This document shows positions 63,812 through 64,000 of a stretch of 64,000 nt of DNA, piece after piece. The translations under genes and the position numbers were made by a program. The notes beneath the pieces were generated by a model. The model made no database searches, was not told the origin of the DNA, and saw only the letters and a list, made by a program, of their open reading frames with translations. Source of the stretch: Ficedula albicollis (Eukaryota > Chordata > Aves > Passeriformes > Muscicapidae). The stretch's first letter is position 1, and each line of letters starts with the position of its first letter. The DNA is taken from NCBI RefSeq assembly GCF_000247815.1, contig NC_021675.1, positions 64,834,460 to 64,898,459 on the forward strand. Reading direction: 5' to 3'.

Positions 63812-64000
63812 GATCCCAAGCATGAGAAGGACATGGACTTGCTGAAGTGAGTCCAGAAGAGGCCATGAGAATGCTCAGAGGGCTGTAGCACCTCTCCAGG
63901 AGTTGTGAAAGAGAGAGAAGAGAAGAGAAGAGAAGAGAAGAGAAGAGAAGAGAAGAGAAGAGAAGAGAAGAGAAGAGAAGAGAAGAGAAGAGAAGAGAAG
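63812..64000 (+). mobile_element. CR1 fragment plus AGAAG array, truncated by window end
   Basis: From 63812 the sequence is a copy of 2157-2260: GATCCCAAGCATGAGAAGGA, then the CR1 GAGTCCAGAAGAGGCCATGA and GGGCTGTAGCACCTCTCC blocks. It then enters perfect AGAAG repeats from 63916 (17 units before the window stops). One base differs from the 2157 copy: G at 63824, as at 1532, where 2169 has A. Sequence upstream of 63812 is unrelated to the other copies, so there is an abrupt junction. It is either a 5'-truncated retrocopy of an array-bearing CR1 or an assembly join. Confidence 0.9.

Overview
This window looks like gene-free nuclear DNA from a bird, with a passerine somewhat favoured. The main evidence is a set of CR1 LINE 3' ends in both orientations. 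Their sense-strand tails carry the avian-type block (a GGTGGTCTTTAAGGTCC-like stretch, then TTCCAACCC, then GATTCTRTG-type octamers). There is also a 540-bp solo retroviral LTR of a kind I associate with songbirds, and older relics (a diverged CR1 and two MIR-like SINE pieces). I found no protein-coding gene, tRNA, rRNA or CpG island that I can support. Nearly all long open frames fall in low-complexity sequence (the AGAAG array, the poly-G tract) or in repeats. The window is either intergenic or inside a large intron, and the sequence alone cannot say which.

Layout. 0.27-0.81 kb is an antisense CR1 fragment. 0.94-2.19 kb is one 607-bp segment present twice on either side of a 30-N assembly gap, almost certainly one locus assembled twice. 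2.12-3.41 kb is a sense CR1 3' end interrupted by 166 perfect AGAAG units (830 bp). The same CR1/array junction reappears at 63.81-64.00 kb and runs off the end of the window. 7.0 kb and 47.3 kb have MIR-like relics, and 8.2-8.7 kb an ancient CR1. 10.05-10.22 kb is a poly-T / 110-G / poly-T tract. 16.88-18.02 kb is a 572-bp tandem duplication. 22.59-23.13 kb is the solo LTR. Further CR1 pieces lie at 13.9, 23.7, 30.2, 33.3 and 40.8 kb. An unnamed dispersed repeat occurs at 42.1 kb (+) and 53.0 kb (-).

The most unusual feature is the number of head-to-tail two-copy duplications with few differences (units of about 572, 121, 72, 69, 56, 55, 53, 49, 45 and 41 bp). Together with the gapped duplication, the perfect pentanucleotide array and the poly-G tract, they point either to recent local duplication in this lineage or to long-read assembly artefacts. 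Read-level evidence would separate the two. I see no new multigene system here. CR1 and MIR names rest on remembered consensus sequences, not on a database search.
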